A stretch of DNA of 25,445 nt, from positions 1 through 25,445 of the forward strand of contig CAMLDQ010000026.1 in NCBI GenBank assembly GCA_946478965.1, in the 5' to 3' direction. The position numbers and the translations under genes were made by a program. Under the pieces are notes generated by a model that searched no databases, had not been told where the DNA came from, and saw nothing but the letters and a program-made list of their open reading frames with translations. Shown one piece after another: positions 1 to 7,413 of this stretch; position 1 is the first letter of the stretch, and each line of letters starts with the position of its first letter. Origin of the DNA: an uncultured Methylobacillus sp. GTDB taxonomy: Bacteria; Pseudomonadota; Gammaproteobacteria; Burkholderiales; Methylophilaceae.

Positions 1-1324
1 CGTCCATGTTGATGTCGATCACCTGCGCACCGTTTTCCACCTGCTGGCGCGCGACGGACAGCGCTTCCTCATACTGGCCGTTGAGGATCATGCGCGCGAA
101 GGCCTTGGAGCCCGTCACGTTGGTACGCTCGCCGACATTGACGAAGAGCGAATTGTCGTCGATGGTGAACGGTTCCAGGCCCGAGAGACGGGTCGCGACC
201 GGAATCTCCGGAATCCTGCGAGGCGGAATGTTCTTCAGCGCATCGGCAATCGCGCGGATATGATCCGGCGTCGTGCCGCAGCAACCGCCCGCGATGTTGA
301 CGAATCCGCTTGCGGCAAACTCCTTGACCAGCGAGGACGTGATATCCGGCGTTTCATCGAAGCCGGTGTCAGACATCGGATTAGGCAGACCGGCATTGGG
401 ATACACGCTGACGTAAGCATCGGCGATCTGCGACAGCTCTTCCGCATAGGGGCGCATCAGCGTCGCACCCAATGCGCAATTAAGGCCGATGGAAAGCGGA
501 CGCGCATGGCGCACCGAATTCCAGAATGCCGGAACGGTCTGCCCGGAGAGAATACGGCCGGAAGCATCGGTCACAGTACCTGAAATCATGATCGGCAGGC
601 GCTGGCCGGTTTCGTCGAAGAAGGTCTCGATCGCGAACAATGCAGCCTTGCAGTTAAGCGTATCGAAAATGGTTTCCACCAGCAGGATATCCGCCCCTCC
701 GGCCACCAACCCGCGCACCTGCTCCAGATAGGAGGCGGCCAGTTCGTCGAAGGTCACGTTGCGCGCGGCCGGGTCATTCACGTCCGGAGAAATCGACGCT
801 GTCTTCGGCGTCGGACCTAGCGCGCCGGCGACGAAGCGCGGCTTGTCCGGTGTGGAATACTTGTCACATGCAGCGCGCGCCAGCTTGGCTGCCTCGACAT
901 TCATCTCATGGGCGAGATGCGCCATCTGGTAGTCGCCCTGTGCAACAGCCGTGGCGCCGAACGTATTGGTTTCGATGATATCGGCGCCAGCGGCCAAATA
1001 CTTTTCGTGGATTTCTTGAATAATCTGGGGTTGAGTGAGCGTCAGCAGCTCATTGTTGCCCTTGAGAAACAGCTCACGGCCACCCACCTGCTGCGGTTCA
1101 TGATCGCCACAAGCGCAGCCTGGCGCGTGCACAACGGCATGCGCTGTTCCGTCACCGCGAAAATTCTTGAACCGTTCTCCCCGATAATCCTCTTCCGTCA
1201 GCTTGTACTGCTGGATCATCGTGCCCATTGCGCCATCAAGAATCATGATGCGGCGTACGAGAATTTCACGCAGGCGGGTTTCAGTCGGGGAAAAAGCGTT
1301 AGGCAAAATCGAATCCTGTTTCAT
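1..1324 (-). CDS. metH: Cobalamin-dependent methionine synthase, N-terminal part (cut by window edge)
   Basis: MetH transfers a methyl group from 5-methyltetrahydrofolate via cobalamin to homocysteine, making methionine in the cytosol. The frame is open from an ATG at 1324-1322 to the window start, giving about 441 residues of a protein that is usually about 1,230 long. Visible are the start of the homocysteine-binding barrel (DGAMGTMIQ), the acidic-rich ETNTFGAT stretch, the zinc-ligand segments GLNCALG and GGCCGTTP (the family's three Cys ligands), and the beginning of the pterin-binding domain ([11 protein letters not shown], then VIDINMD at the edge). Between RGERF and LKGNN there is an extra stretch of about 28 residues containing the Cys pair GCACGDHE, compared with the E. 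coli protein as I remember it. The gene lies 133 bases beyond the VIT-family gene and has its own candidate promoter. Confidence 0.96.
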   Translation of the reverse strand, partial: MKQDSILPNAFSPTETRLREILVRRIMILDGAMGTMIQQYKLTEEDYRGERFKNFRGDGTAHAVVHAPGCACGDHEPQQVGGRELFLKGNNELLTLTQPQIIQEIHEKYLAAGADIIETNTFGATAVAQGDYQMAHLAHEMNVEAAKLARAACDKYSTPDKPRFVAGALGPTPKTASISPDVNDPAARNVTFDELAASYLEQVRGLVAGGADILLVETIFDTLNCKAALFAIETFFDETGQRLPIMISGTVTDASGRILSGQTVPAFWNSVRHARPLSIGLNCALGATLMRPYAEELSQIADAYVSVYPNAGLPNPMSDTGFDETPDITSSLVKEFAASGFVNIAGGCCGTTPDHIRAIADALKNIPPRRIPEIPVATRLSGLEPFTIDDNSLFVNVGERTNVTGSKAFARMILNGQYEEALSVARQQVENGAQVIDINMD

Positions 1325-1345
1325 CTGCTGCTATAAAGAAAACAA

Positions 1346-1391
1346 CCGGTCTCGCGGACGAGGCGAGCCGGCTTTTAACTCTATGATTATA
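1346..1391 (-). promoter_or_regulatory. Candidate metH promoter and leader hairpin
   Basis: Read on the minus strand, a perfect TATAAT sits at 1391-1386 with no convincing -35 box, so transcription would start near 1379. The leader of about 55 nt then contains a hairpin (CCGG and CTCGC arms at 1346-1355 and 1363-1371, one bulged base, 7-nt loop). The hairpin is followed by a U-rich run toward the start codon. The arrangement could be a weak terminator or attenuator. I could not match it to a SAH, SAM or cobalamin riboswitch. Confidence 0.4.
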
Positions 1392-1457
1392 GAACACCTT
1401 AAGCGAATGTAGCGCTTTCAGTGGTTTTTCGTCGGATTTCGCAAGGTTTTGACGTAA

Positions 1458-2495
1458 TCAAAGAAGATGCGTGCCCAGAGCGTCGCCTATCATATAGGTC
1501 ACCAGCCCGGCCGCCGCACCTATCGCCAGCATGCGCACCCCTCCCCATAGCGCACCGCGCCCGGTAAACAGCGACAGCAAGGCACCCACGCCAAACAATG
1601 CGGACGCGGTCAAGGCAATCGCAACCAGCATTGGATGACGCTGCATGCCTAACAGATAAGGCAAGAGTGGAATGGCCCCACCCAGGATGAAGGCGAAAAA
1701 CGACGATACGGCGGCAGCCCAGGGCGAGCCCAACTCGTCCGGATTCAAGCCCAGCTCTTCACGCGCCAGCGCGTCCAGTCCCATTTCCGGATCCGCGATC
1801 ATGCGATCAGCGAGTGCACGCGCCTCATCTTCCGCCATGCCGCGAGCACGGTAGATCAAGGCAAGCTCCGCAGCCTCCTCGCTCGGATACTGCGCCAGTT
1901 CCTCGCGCTCAAGTCCAATCTGGTACTCGAACATTTCGCGTTGCGAACGCATGGAAACGTATTCGCCCGCGGCCATCGAAAATGCCCCTGCAAGCAATCC
2001 GGCCACGCCCGTTAGCAGAATGACGCCTTGTTCGCTCGACGCCCCCGCCACGCCCATGACCAGGCAGGCAATGGATACCAACCCATCATTGACGCCAAAA
2101 ACCGCGGCGCGCAAACCTCCCGAGGTGCTGCTACCTCGGTGGCTGGCACCGACATCTTCGATCGTGAGCGGCACTGGATGGTGGCCAGGGCGTCGAGTGG
2201 AATACACCGACAGGCCACGAATTTTGGTCGCCGCCAGGATAGGCCTGATTTTGGCAGGCCCCAGCCATCGCACCAGCGCTGCCACCATCTTCACCCGGAA
2301 ATCCGGCACATAAGCGCGGGGCGTCGCATGCCCGGACTTGCGCAACTCGGTTGCCCACAACTCCGCCTGGCTATCCGCTTCCCGCGCCAGTTCCAGAAAC
2401 AGCAATTGCCGCGGAGTGCCGCTTTCTTGATCAGAAATGATGCGGTACAGATACGCGGAACGCTTTTCTTCTTTCCAGCTATTTAGTTCGTGCAT
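1458..2495 (-). CDS. VIT1/CCC1-family metal transporter with N-terminal ferritin-like region
   Basis: Members of the VIT1/CCC1 family export or store Fe2+ or Mn2+ using a proton gradient. The 345-residue protein has two parts. Residues 1 to about 100 resemble the ferritin/rubrerythrin-like domain found in front of many bacterial CCC1 proteins (W-x-E, then SAYLYR, then a second helix LAREADSQAELW). The rest is the membrane domain, with GVNDGLVS, MAAGEYVSMRSQ and several hydrophobic helices, including the cytosolic Glu-rich metal-binding helix segment (FEYQIGLEREEL). I chose the ATG at 2495, seven bases after the comM stop; the frame stays open further upstream, but that part runs inside comM and has no family resemblance. 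In the second ferritin helix the usual ExxH is replaced by ADSQ, so diiron binding is doubtful. The gene is third in the ubiK-comM operon. Confidence 0.85.
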   Translation of the reverse strand: MHELNSWKEEKRSAYLYRIISDQESGTPRQLLFLELAREADSQAELWATELRKSGHATPRAYVPDFRVKMVAALVRWLGPAKIRPILAATKIRGLSVYSTRRPGHHPVPLTIEDVGASHRGSSTSGGLRAAVFGVNDGLVSIACLVMGVAGASSEQGVILLTGVAGLLAGAFSMAAGEYVSMRSQREMFEYQIGLEREELAQYPSEEAAELALIYRARGMAEDEARALADRMIADPEMGLDALAREELGLNPDELGSPWAAAVSSFFAFILGGAIPLLPYLLGMQRHPMLVAIALTASALFGVGALLSLFTGRGALWGGVRMLAIGAAAGLVTYMIGDALGTHLL

Positions 2496-2502
2496 GTTTC
2501 GC

Positions 2503-3996
2503 TCACTGGATGTCGTTGCGCCGATACTGGATAGCCTCGGCAATATGAAGAGGCGCGATCGCTTCGCTTGCGGCCAAATCCGCAATCGTACGTGCCACCT
2601 TGAGAACTCTATGATATGCGCGTGCGGAAAGATTCAGTCGCGTGATGGCCTGCTTGAGGAGCGCGGCGCCCGCCTCGTCCGGCGTGCAATGGCTGTCGAC
2701 TTCCTCACCCTCCAGACAGGCATTCGGCTTACCCTGTCGGGTGAGTTGCACTTGGCGGGCCTCCTCTACGCGCGCGCGCACTACCGCACTGGCTTCGCCT
2801 GTCGCCGCACCGGTCAGCTCGTCTTCGCGCAACGCCGGCACCTCAACCTGCAAGTCGATGCGATCCAGCAACGGCCCTGAAATACGGGCACGGTACCGGG
2901 CAACCTGGTCGGGCGTACAGCGACACTTATTATTATGGTGCCCAAGATAACCGCAGGGGCAGGGATTCATAGCTGCAAGCAACTGGAACCTAGCCGGGAA
3001 ATCGGCCTGCCGCGCAGCGCGCGAAATCGTGATCTTCCCGGATTCCAGAGGCTCCCTCAACACCTCCAGCACGGATCGCGAAAACTCGGGCAATTCGTCC
3101 AGAAACAGCACGCCGTGGTGCGCCAGAGAAATCTCACCCGGCCGCGGCGTTCCGCCCCCGCCCACCAACGCGACCCCCGAAGCTGTGTGATGGGGTGCAC
3201 GAAACGGTCGCCGCTTCCAATGCTCAATCCGGAAACGGCTTCCCAGCGACTGGATTGCCGCGGACTCTAACGCCTCCTCATCAGTCATTCCCGGCAGAAT
3301 TCCGGGGAACCGTGAAGCCAACATGGACTTTCCTGTTCCAGGCGGCCCCACCATCAGCAGACTGTGTTGTCCGGCAGCAGCGATCTCCAGCGTCCGCTTA
3401 GGCAATGCCTGCCCTTTCACTTCGGCAAGATCGGGATAGTCATCCCGGGTACAGTCGGGCACCTCGTTATATCTGGCAAGTACCCCCTGACCAGTCAAAT
3501 GGGCGCAAACCTCCAGCAGGGAATGGGCAGGGTAAATAACGGCTTCACTCACCAAAGCGGCTTCTTGCGCACTATTTTGGGGCATTACGAAGGCACGCCC
3601 TTCCCTGCTTGCCTTGCACGTCATCGCCAAGGCTCCGCGCACCGGGCGCAATTCACCCGTCAGGGCAAGTTCACCGGCAAATTCATAGTCGGCCAGCTTA
3701 TCTTTGGGAATCTGCCCCGATGCAGCCAATATTCCCAATGCAATCGGCAGGTCGAAGCGGCCGCTTTCCTTTGGCAAATCAGCCGGTGCCAGATTCACCG
3801 TGATCCGCCGTGCAGGAAAATCGAACCGCGACGTCTGCAACGCAGCTCGCACCCTATCCTTGCTCTCTTTGACCTCGGTCTCGGGCAAGCCGACAATCTG
3901 AAAACTGGGCAAGCCGTTCGCAAGATGCACCTCCACGGTCACTTGCGGTGCATCCATGCCCGCCAACGAGCGGCTATACAGAACAGCGAGGCTCAT
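2503..3996 (-). CDS. comM: ComM/YifB family Mg-chelatase-like AAA+ helicase
   Basis: ComM is a hexameric AAA+ helicase that promotes branch migration during integration of transforming DNA; YifB-type homologues are also kept in species not known to be competent. The 497-residue protein is full length. It starts with the ComM N-terminal domain (residues 1 to about 170, including NLAPADLPKESGRFDLPIAL). It then shows Walker A GPPGTGKSML, Walker B LFLDELPEF, the sensor region AAMNPCPCGYLG with a further CRC cluster, and the C-terminal Mg-chelatase domain (RLNLSARAYHRVLKVARTIADL). Its start codon overlaps the stop of ubiK by 4 bases, so the two are translationally coupled. The call is secure; a role in natural transformation here is inferred from the family only. 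Confidence 0.95.
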   Translation of the reverse strand: MSLAVLYSRSLAGMDAPQVTVEVHLANGLPSFQIVGLPETEVKESKDRVRAALQTSRFDFPARRITVNLAPADLPKESGRFDLPIALGILAASGQIPKDKLADYEFAGELALTGELRPVRGALAMTCKASREGRAFVMPQNSAQEAALVSEAVIYPAHSLLEVCAHLTGQGVLARYNEVPDCTRDDYPDLAEVKGQALPKRTLEIAAAGQHSLLMVGPPGTGKSMLASRFPGILPGMTDEEALESAAIQSLGSRFRIEHWKRRPFRAPHHTASGVALVGGGGTPRPGEISLAHHGVLFLDELPEFSRSVLEVLREPLESGKITISRAARQADFPARFQLLAAMNPCPCGYLGHHNNKCRCTPDQVARYRARISGPLLDRIDLQVEVPALREDELTGAATGEASAVVRARVEEARQVQLTRQGKPNACLEGEEVDSHCTPDEAGAALLKQAITRLNLSARAYHRVLKVARTIADLAASEAIAPLHIAEAIQYRRNDIQ

Positions 3997-4235
3997 TCTT
4001 GCCTAGCGCGCGCTTCCAGCGCATCCACTTTTCTTGCCAACGCCTCCAGTTGCGCGCGGGCGCTCAGTAGCACTTGTGCTTGCACATCGAACTCCTCGCG
4101 CGACACAAGCTCCATTTTGGTGAATATGCCCCGTAATAGTGCATGCAAATTCTTCTCCAGATCCCCGGCTGGCGACTCCGCAACCATACGACTGATTTTG
4201 TTAGAAATTTCGTCAATAAATTGGATGCTTATCAT
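3993..4235 (-). CDS. ubiK: Ubiquinone biosynthesis accessory factor UbiK (BMFP family)
   Basis: UbiK (YqiC) is a small cytosolic/membrane-associated coiled-coil protein that binds UbiJ and supports the aerobic ubiquinone-synthesis complex. The 80-residue product has the expected length and pattern: an amphipathic N-terminal helix (IDEISNKISRMV), the segment SPAGDLEKNLHALLRGIFTKMELVSREEFDVQ that marks the family (split here as SPAGDLEKN and MELVSREEFDVQ), and a C-terminal heptad helix (LEALARKVDALEARA). The ATG at 4235 follows an excellent ribosome site, AGGAGGG, at 4248-4242. It is the first gene of a ubiK-comM-VIT operon transcribed away from the torF operon, so its promoter must lie in the same 242-base gap that holds the NtrC-like sites. 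Confidence 0.93.
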   Translation of the reverse strand: MISIQFIDEISNKISRMVAESPAGDLEKNLHALLRGIFTKMELVSREEFDVQAQVLLSARAQLEALARKVDALEARARQE

Positions 4236-4264
4236 CGATATCCCTCCTGAATTCGGCTTAGTTT

Positions 4265-4313
4265 AGCAGAACCGTGGTGCATGACCAGTTTGATTTTGCA
4301 CCACAAGTGTGCG
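4265..4313 (+). promoter_or_regulatory. Two NtrC-like enhancer palindromes, 32 bp centre to centre
   Basis: The NtrC consensus is TGCACCA-N3-TGGTGCA. The first site, 4265-4281, reads AGCAGAA-CCG-TGGTGCA (11 of 14 defined bases). The second, 4297-4313, reads TGCACCA-CAA-GTGTGCG (also 11 of 14). Each has one perfect half-site and one weak one. Centres at 4273 and 4305 are 32 bp, about three helical turns, apart, which is the spacing of the paired NtrC sites upstream of E. coli glnAp2. They lie roughly 165 and 133 bp before the expected start of the torF transcript. Confidence 0.72.
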
Positions 4314-4316
4314 ATC

Positions 4317-4332
4317 TATCTTATTGATAAAT
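4317..4332 (+). promoter_or_regulatory. IHF-like site between enhancer and sigma-54 promoter
   Basis: TATCTTATTGATAAAT fits the IHF consensus at 11 of 15 defined bases (8 of 9 of the core WATCAA-N4-TTR on the reverse strand). The octamer TTATTGAT recurs at 4342-4349, 21 bp further, in very AT-rich DNA. DNA bending between NtrC sites and a sigma-54 promoter is a common architecture. The match is moderate and AT-rich DNA gives chance hits. Confidence 0.4.
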
Positions 4333-4410
4333 ATAATATTTTTATTGATGGAAAATAAACTTTACTTTAGCATGGCTTCCGCATGAATTTTTCATGACAA
4401 CCCTCCTGTT

Positions 4411-4426
4411 TGGCATGGGTGTTGCT
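4411..4426 (+). promoter_or_regulatory. Sigma-54 (-24/-12) promoter of torF-glnK-amtB
   Basis: TGGCATGGGTGTTGCT matches the sigma-54 consensus TGGCACG-N4-TTGCW at every defined base except one (T for C), with the required GG and GC elements 12 bp apart. The start of transcription would be near 4438, leaving a leader of about 40 nt before torF. With the upstream NtrC-like sites it predicts induction under nitrogen limitation. Confidence 0.85.
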
Positions 4427-4477
4427 TATACCCCGTTGCTTGTTTCTCTTTTATGTACCGTTAAGAAAGGATGCACT

Positions 4478-5272
4478 ATGCGTAAATCCCTATTGCTGGC
4501 TGCTCTGTTGGGTGCCGGTTTCGCCACCCAAGGCATGGCCTATGCCGACGAGGCAGCCGCCGAGCCGGCATCCCCTCATACGTTCACTTACAACGTAGGC
4601 CTGTTTAGCCAATACATCTTCCGCGGCCTGACTCAAACCGCTGAACGCGCAGCTGTTCAAGGCGGCGTCGATTACTCCCATTCCAGCGGCTTATATGCCG
4701 GCACATGGGCATCGAACATCAGCTGGCTGGAAGACAACGGCTCCTACAAGCACTCCAGCTTGGAGCTTGACCTTTATGGTGGGTTTGCTAACACCATTGG
4801 CGACACCGGTATCGGCTACAACGTCGGCGTCCTACAGTACTACTACCCGGGCGACGAGCAAGCGCACAACGGGTTTGTAACCGCCAACACCACCGAAGTT
4901 TATGGCTCCCTGAGTTATTCATGGCTGACCGGCAAGGTCTCCTACGTAGTCAGCAAGAACGCCTTCCAGGTTGAAGATGGCCGTGGCACGTATTACGCCG
5001 AATTGAACGCGAACATCCCGATCGCAGATACCGGCATCACCGCCAACCTGCATCTGGGTCGCCAAGAGTTTGATGGCGATGTGGGCGGCGTGAACAACGA
5101 TCGCTTCAGCTACACCGACTGGAAGATTGGCGCCACCAAATCCTGGAGCAACGGCATCAATGTTGGCGGTTACTACACCGACACCAACACCAAGGAAAGC
5201 CTCTGGACAGATGCTTCCAACCAGTACCTGGGTGACAAAAACTTCACCGTGTTCATCCAAAAGACGTTCTAA
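4478..5272 (+). CDS. TorF family putative outer-membrane porin
   Basis: The 264-residue product has a signal peptide (MRKSLLLAALLGAGFATQGMA, cleavage near AYA-DE around residue 24). It is followed by a beta-strand-rich domain with alternating aromatic residues and the typical opening FTYNVGLFSQYIFRGLTQT of the TorF/gcw_chp family. It ends in FTVFIQKTF, with a terminal Phe as in outer-membrane barrels. I chose the ATG at 4478, which follows the ribosome site AAGAAAGG and the sigma-54 promoter, over an in-frame ATG at 4394 that lies upstream of that promoter. The gene is first in the operon with glnK and amtB, so a role in passage of ammonium or small nitrogen compounds through the outer membrane is a reasonable inference; the substrate is unknown. 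Confidence 0.85.
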   Translation: MRKSLLLAALLGAGFATQGMAYADEAAAEPASPHTFTYNVGLFSQYIFRGLTQTAERAAVQGGVDYSHSSGLYAGTWASNISWLEDNGSYKHSSLELDLYGGFANTIGDTGIGYNVGVLQYYYPGDEQAHNGFVTANTTEVYGSLSYSWLTGKVSYVVSKNAFQVEDGRGTYYAELNANIPIADTGITANLHLGRQEFDGDVGGVNNDRFSYTDWKIGATKSWSNGINVGGYYTDTNTKESLWTDASNQYLGDKNFTVFIQKTF

Positions 5273-5283
5273 GGCAACAACTC

Positions 5284-5315
5284 GCGGCGACCCGGAGCGC
5301 AACCCGGTTCGCCGC
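5284..5315 (+). other. Intercistronic hairpin between torF and glnK
   Basis: Bases 5284-5295 pair with 5304-5315 (stem of 12 positions with one C-U mismatch, 8-nt loop). No T-run follows, so this is unlikely to be a full terminator. It may stabilise the upstream torF mRNA or set different torF and glnK levels. Confidence 0.5.
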
Positions 5316-5331
5316 ACACCCACACTCTTAA

Positions 5332-5682
<351 letters not shown>

Positions 5683-5692
5683 GGAGGACGCC

Positions 5693-7117
5693 ATGAAGCG
5701 ATTTTTAACCGCTCTCTTGATCGCGGGCACGCTCGGGTTCAGCGCCATGTCGCTGGCCGAAGAAACCGCAATGCCGGCTGAAGCACCCGCCGCAACTGAA
5801 GCTGCTCCTGCAGCAGCCCCTGATGCGGCAGCACCCGCAGCGGCCCCCGAGGCAGCCGCCCCTGCTGCTCCAGCAGCTGCGCCGGCCCCGGCCGCCGAAG
5901 CACCCAAGCTGGATGCTGGCAGCACCTCATGGATGATCACGGCAACCGTATTGGTTATCCTGATGACCATCCCCGGCCTTGCCCTTTTCTATGGCGGCCT
6001 GGTACGTGCCAAAAACATGCTGTCCATTCTGATGCAGGTTTTCGTCACCTTCTCCCTGCTGTCCGTACTGTGGGCGGCCTACGGTTACAGCGCAGCATTC
6101 ACCGAGGGTAACGCCATCGTCGGCGGCTTGAGCAAAGCCTTCCTCGCCGGCATCAAACCTGACAGCCTGAGCGGCGTCATTCCGGAATATGTGTTCGTAA
6201 CTTTCCAGCTGACCTTTGCCGCCATTACCCCGGCACTGATTGTCGGTGGTTTTGCGGAACGCATGAAGTTCTCTGCCGTACTGCTGTTCATGGCACTGTG
6301 GCTGACCTTCGTCTATGTGCCGATCGCGCACATGGTCTGGGGTGGCGGCTGGCTGGGCACCTTGGGTGCGAAGGACTTCGCGGGCGGCACCGTCGTGCAT
6401 ATCAATGCCGGTATTGCTGCACTGGTAGGCTCACTGCTGCTGGGCAAGCGTATTGGCTACGGCAAGGAAGCCATGCCCCCGCATAGCCTGACCATGACCA
6501 TGATTGGCGCCGCACTGCTGTGGGTGGGCTGGTTCGGCTTCAACGTCGGTAGCGAACTGGCTGCTGACGGCACCGCCGGCATGGTACTGGTGAATACCCA
6601 ACTGGCAACTGCCGCAGCGGTACTGAGCTGGATGTTCGCCGAATGGGTCGTCAAGGGCAAACCAAGCATGCTGGGTGCCGCTTCCGGTGCTGTCGCCGGC
6701 CTGGTAGCCATTACCCCGGCCTGCGGCTTTATCGGCCCGATGGGCTCCATCGTGCTGGGCCTTCTGGCCAGCCTGGTCAGCCTCTGGGGCGTGACCAAGC
6801 TCAAGAGCGCACTGGGCTACGACGACACGCTGGACGTGTTCGGCGTGCACGGTCTGAGCGGTATCCTGGGGGCCGTGATGACCGGCGTATTGATGGATGC
6901 CGGCCTGGGCGGCGTTGGCTACGCAGATGGCGTCACCATGGGTAGCCAAGTGATGAAGCAACTGATCGCTACCGGCACCACGGTTGTCTGGTCCGGCGTC
7001 ATCAGCTACATTCTCTACAAGGTGGTGGATGTCGTGATCGGCCTGCGCGTCAGCGAAGATTCCGAACGCGAAGGTCTGGATACCACGGAACATGGCGAGG
7101 TTGCCTACCACTCCTGA
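5693..7117 (+). CDS. amtB: Ammonium transporter AmtB
   Basis: AmtB conducts NH4+/NH3 through the inner membrane. The 474-residue product has a signal peptide (residues 1 to about 21), then an Ala/Pro-rich stretch of about 45 residues that would lie in the periplasm, then the 11-helix channel starting near SWMITATVLVILM. Channel landmarks are GLALFYGGLVRAKN, the twin His positions VVHINAG and VFGVHGLSG, and the CGFIGPMGSI segment. The ATG at 5693 follows a strong ribosome site AAGGAGGA. The frame is open further upstream only because it runs through glnK out of frame. Last gene of the sigma-54 operon; GlnK is the expected gating partner. The low-complexity linker is longer than anything in E. 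coli AmtB. Confidence 0.96.
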   Translation: MKRFLTALLIAGTLGFSAMSLAEETAMPAEAPAATEAAPAAAPDAAAPAAAPEAAAPAAPAAAPAPAAEAPKLDAGSTSWMITATVLVILMTIPGLALFYGGLVRAKNMLSILMQVFVTFSLLSVLWAAYGYSAAFTEGNAIVGGLSKAFLAGIKPDSLSGVIPEYVFVTFQLTFAAITPALIVGGFAERMKFSAVLLFMALWLTFVYVPIAHMVWGGGWLGTLGAKDFAGGTVVHINAGIAALVGSLLLGKRIGYGKEAMPPHSLTMTMIGAALLWVGWFGFNVGSELAADGTAGMVLVNTQLATAAAVLSWMFAEWVVKGKPSMLGAASGAVAGLVAITPACGFIGPMGSIVLGLLASLVSLWGVTKLKSALGYDDTLDVFGVHGLSGILGAVMTGVLMDAGLGGVGYADGVTMGSQVMKQLIATGTTVVWSGVISYILYKVVDVVIGLRVSEDSEREGLDTTEHGEVAYHS

Positions 7118-7140
7118 TCTTCAGGGATCAGCAACTGAAG

Positions 7141-7168
7141 AGCGGGCACGTAAAGTGCCCGCTTTTTT
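7141..7168 (+). terminator. Rho-independent terminator of torF-glnK-amtB
   Basis: A perfect 9-bp stem AGCGGGCAC / GTGCCCGCT with a 5-nt loop GTAAA, followed by a run of six T, starts 24 bases after the amtB stop. Confidence 0.95.
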
Positions 7169-7225
7169 ATTGTCTGCGCCGGCGTACCGACACTTTCCAC
7201 GCTGTGTGCATATCGATGCAGGCTC

Positions 7226-7242
7226 CGCACAACAATGATGCA
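7226..7242 (+). promoter_or_regulatory. NtrC-like palindrome upstream of second sigma-54 promoter
   Basis: CGCACAA-CAA-TGATGCA matches TGCACCA-N3-TGGTGCA at 11 of 14 defined bases, with both arms partly symmetric. Its centre (7234) lies about 97 bp before the predicted start at 7331, a normal enhancer distance. Exactly 32 bp upstream (7194-7210) only the right arm, GTGTGCA, is recognisable, so a second site there is weak. Confidence 0.6.
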
Positions 7243-7304
7243 CCTGCAAACGAAAAAAAATGCCAGTGAAGCACAGGTCATTGAAACATATAGATTTACT
7301 AAAA

Positions 7305-7320
7305 TGGCACGATTACTGCT
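7305..7320 (+). promoter_or_regulatory. Second sigma-54 (-24/-12) promoter
   Basis: TGGCACGATTACTGCT matches TGGCACG-N4-TTGCW with a perfect -24 element and one mismatch (C for T) in the -12 element; GG and GC are 12 bp apart. The expected start is near 7331. It points at the region before gshA, independent of the amtB transcript, which terminates at 7168. Confidence 0.8.
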
Positions 7321-7330
7321 TAATAATTAA

Positions 7331-7409
7331 AGCGAACAAAGCAATTGTTTAGTTCAGTTTCAAATTTCTCCTCTCCTCCCTTTGCGGGCCTCTGGTCCGC
7401 ATTTTTTTT
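7331..7409 (+). ncRNA. Candidate nitrogen-regulated small RNA (about 79 nt)
   Basis: The segment runs from the start predicted by the sigma-54 promoter to the end of a Rho-independent terminator and has no reading frame of note. It contains a small 5' hairpin (AACAA / TTGTT arms around 7335-7349), a single-stranded U/C-rich tract TCTCCTCTCCTCCC at 7367-7380 that is complementary to Shine-Dalgarno sequences, and the terminator with eight T. This is the usual build of a Hfq-type trans-acting RNA. The alternative is a leader of gshA with an attenuator. Sigma-54/NtrC-dependent sRNAs such as NrsZ and the leader NalA are known in Pseudomonas; I see no reason to call this their homologue. Confidence 0.6.
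7383..7409 (+). terminator. Rho-independent terminator before gshA
   Basis: Stem TGCGGGCC / GGTCCGCA (8 bp, one G-U pair) with loop TCT, followed by eight T at 7402-7409. It ends only 18 bases before the gshA start codon. Confidence 0.9.
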
Positions 7410-7413
7410 GCGC

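Noticed and set aside
1..1324. Possible frameshift in metH because no long frame with both start and stop is visible
   Set aside because: The frame is uninterrupted from ATG 1324 to the window edge; it simply has no stop inside the window.
1325..1457. Cobalamin, SAM or SAH riboswitch before metH
   Set aside because: The leader is only about 55 nt from the best -10 box and I could not match the conserved cores of those classes.
4394..4477. Upstream in-frame ATG for torF
   Set aside because: It lies before the sigma-54 promoter and would put 28 unrelated residues before an otherwise ideal signal peptide.
6431..7111. A 226-codon frame on the minus strand opposite amtB
   Set aside because: His/Gln-rich shadow of a strongly conserved transporter gene; no resemblance to any family.
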